DNA of 7,284 nucleotides from the NCBI GenBank assembly GCA_002842195.1, contig PHCL01000063.1:1-7284 (forward strand), in the 5' to 3' direction. The notes beneath the pieces were generated by a model. It was not told the DNA's origin, did no database searches, and saw only the letters and a program-made list of their open reading frames with translations. Positions 6,285-7,284 of this stretch are shown piece by piece. The position numbers and the translations under genes are program-made. Numbering within the stretch: position 1 is the first letter of the stretch; every line of letters starts with the position of its first letter. The DNA comes from Betaproteobacteria bacterium HGW-Betaproteobacteria-20 (GTDB lineage: Bacteria; Pseudomonadota; Gammaproteobacteria; Burkholderiales; Methylophilaceae).

Positions 6285-6404
6285 TTACCGCAAAAACCCT
6301 AACGTATAAACTTGCGGGCGCAGTTTATCGCCTAGTGTTTTATAAGCTGCTTCAAAGGCACTGAAATCTACCGGCACAAAATCGCCGCTGGTGTTGCAGT
6401 CGTT
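6285..6404 (-). pseudogene. Orphan C-terminal coding remnant of an unrecognised protein
   Basis: On the minus strand an open frame gives 39 residues from NDCN at 6404 to a TAA at 6287-6285. It includes DFVPVDFSAFEAAYKTLGDK and ends RPQVYTLGFLR. The composition (alternating hydrophobic residues, a charged amphipathic segment and a hydrophobic tail) looks like a real protein C-terminus. The frame stays open eight codons further up, into the 3' end of the AraC-family gene, to a TAG at 6431-6429, with no start codon. I do not recognise the family. It may be what is left of a gene cut when the AraC-family gene or repeats arrived, or a chance open frame. Confidence 0.35.
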
Positions 6405-6406
6405 AA

Positions 6407-7284
6407 TTAATTGTGTTGTTTTAACGCTCTAGGCGACATCTCAAATTGCCGCTTAAACGCGCGGCTGAAATGCGAAAGATCATTAAACCCCCATCGAAAG
6501 GCAATATCAGAGATGCGGTGACCAATATGGGCAGGGTTCAGCATATCTTTTCGGCAATTTTCAAGCCTTCTCCTCCAGACATATCGCATCAGAGAAGCAT
6601 CCTCATCACTAAACAACTCGTTAATGTATCTAGGCGATAAGCGCACGCCATTAGCAATCATGGTCGTATTCATTGCCGAGTTAGAAAGGTGTCGTTCGAC
6701 AAAATCCTTAACCTGATTTAACGAGATAGAACGACTTCTGGAAAGGGTGAAATCCTGCGGCCGCACCGATGTCAGCGCCAAGGTTAACAAGTCAAGACAA
6801 TGGTCTGACAACGATGAGAATGCATCTGTGTCCATTGTCTCAACTTGACTAGCGGCAGAGCAAATAAAGTTGGCTGTAACCGAGCCGATTCCTTCGTTTC
6901 CCGGAATTCGCAAAGCAGTACAGCACTCAACCCCTGCAATCCTATCCCGCATAATGGCACGCGGAATAGAAATGATTAACTTCGAAAAATTACGGGAGCA
7001 CTGAATACGGTGAGGTCGAGTGGCATCATAAATGGCCATATCACCAGGTTGAAGAAAGGTCTCGCGCCCATTCTGCTCAAGCAGATAACTACCAGAGAGC
7101 AAAACAACTGCAAGATAGTTATCTTGGCTGACTAAATGCGGCTCGCTACGCAATCGTTCAATGGTAATTGCATGTGACCGAATAACTGACAAGCGAAGTT
7201 TTTCCCAAGTGTAAAACGTCATCTCATTAAATAAGTCGCCATCGGCAGGAGGTGTGACTTCAACTTTAGTGTATTCCTGACGAA
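6407..7284 (-). CDS. AraC-family transcriptional regulator, 5' end outside the window
   Basis: This is a cytoplasmic regulator with an N-terminal cupin-like sensing domain of the AraC_binding_2 type and a C-terminal AraC double helix-turn-helix. Numbered from the Met at 7222, the sensing domain shows LSGSYLLEQNG near 42-52 and LQPGDMAIYDATRPH near 57-71. The DNA-binding domain spans about 168-268, with the first helix-turn-helix near 183-204 and the second near 235-258 (ISDIAFRWGFNDLSHFSRAF), ending in MSPRALK. The Met at 7222 gives 271 residues, but the frame remains open upstream for 20 more codons to the edge (EYTKVEVTPPADGDLFNE), which look native, and no ribosome binding site precedes that Met. 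The real start is therefore likely beyond 7284. The effector is unknown. The terminator-like hairpin between it and the MarR gene argues against it being part of the sucrose operon. Confidence 0.85.
   Translation of the reverse strand, partial: RQEYTKVEVTPPADGDLFNEMTFYTWEKLRLSVIRSHAITIERLRSEPHLVSQDNYLAVVLLSGSYLLEQNGRETFLQPGDMAIYDATRPHRIQCSRNFSKLIISIPRAIMRDRIAGVECCTALRIPGNEGIGSVTANFICSAASQVETMDTDAFSSLSDHCLDLLTLALTSVRPQDFTLSRSRSISLNQVKDFVERHLSNSAMNTTMIANGVRLSPRYINELFSDEDASLMRYVWRRRLENCRKDMLNPAHIGHRISDIAFRWGFNDLSHFSRAFKRQFEMSPRALKQHN

Noticed and set aside
6276..6295. Small hairpin GCGGT-TTTT-ACCGC as a terminator
   Set aside because: The stem is only five base pairs and no T tract follows it on either strand at the right place; the downstream 18-base-pair hairpin is far stronger.

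Overview
The window is dominated by a compact sucrose and glucan gene cluster, all on the minus strand. In transcription order it holds a MarR-family regulator (5941-5423), a PfkB-type fructokinase (5336-4404), a fused sucrose-phosphate synthase/sucrose-phosphatase (4404-2203) and an amylosucrase (2210 to about 312). Gene sets of this kind are known, from memory, in halotolerant methanotrophs and other methylotrophic gammaproteobacteria. I therefore infer a gammaproteobacterium of the Methylococcales type. This rests on gene content and protein style, not on a database search.

The three enzymes form a closed scheme. SPS/SPP makes sucrose from UDP-glucose and fructose-6-phosphate. Amylosucrase moves the glucosyl unit from sucrose to an alpha-1,4-glucan and releases fructose. 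Fructokinase returns the fructose to fructose-6-phosphate. Sucrose is thus both a compatible solute and an intermediate on the way to glucan. Very short overlaps (1 nt fruK/sps, 8 nt sps/ams), each with a good ribosome binding site, indicate one translationally coupled operon. The promoter region of the MarR gene and the leader of fruK share two short sequence blocks, which are candidate operator elements.

The left edge (1 to about 315) is foreign to this cluster. It carries the 3' end of gatC and the first roughly 47 codons of gatA on the plus strand, then breaks directly into the 3' end of amylosucrase. Both genes are cut at the same point: gatA loses nearly everything, and amylosucrase loses its last beta strand and its own stop. 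The GatC tail resembles Firmicutes/Chloroflexi/Actinobacteria GatC rather than the beta/gammaproteobacterial type. A chimeric assembly join is therefore the leading explanation, with a real rearrangement as the alternative.

The right side (6031-7284) has an intergenic region of about 375 bases. It holds a strong minus-strand terminator-like hairpin (6098-6145), a degenerate REP-like tandem repeat (6184-6242) and a short reading frame (6285-6404) that looks like the orphan C-terminus of an unrecognised protein. An AraC-family regulator follows on the minus strand; its reading frame is still open at the window edge, so its true start lies outside. I see no tRNA, rRNA, CRISPR array, transposase or plasmid feature.
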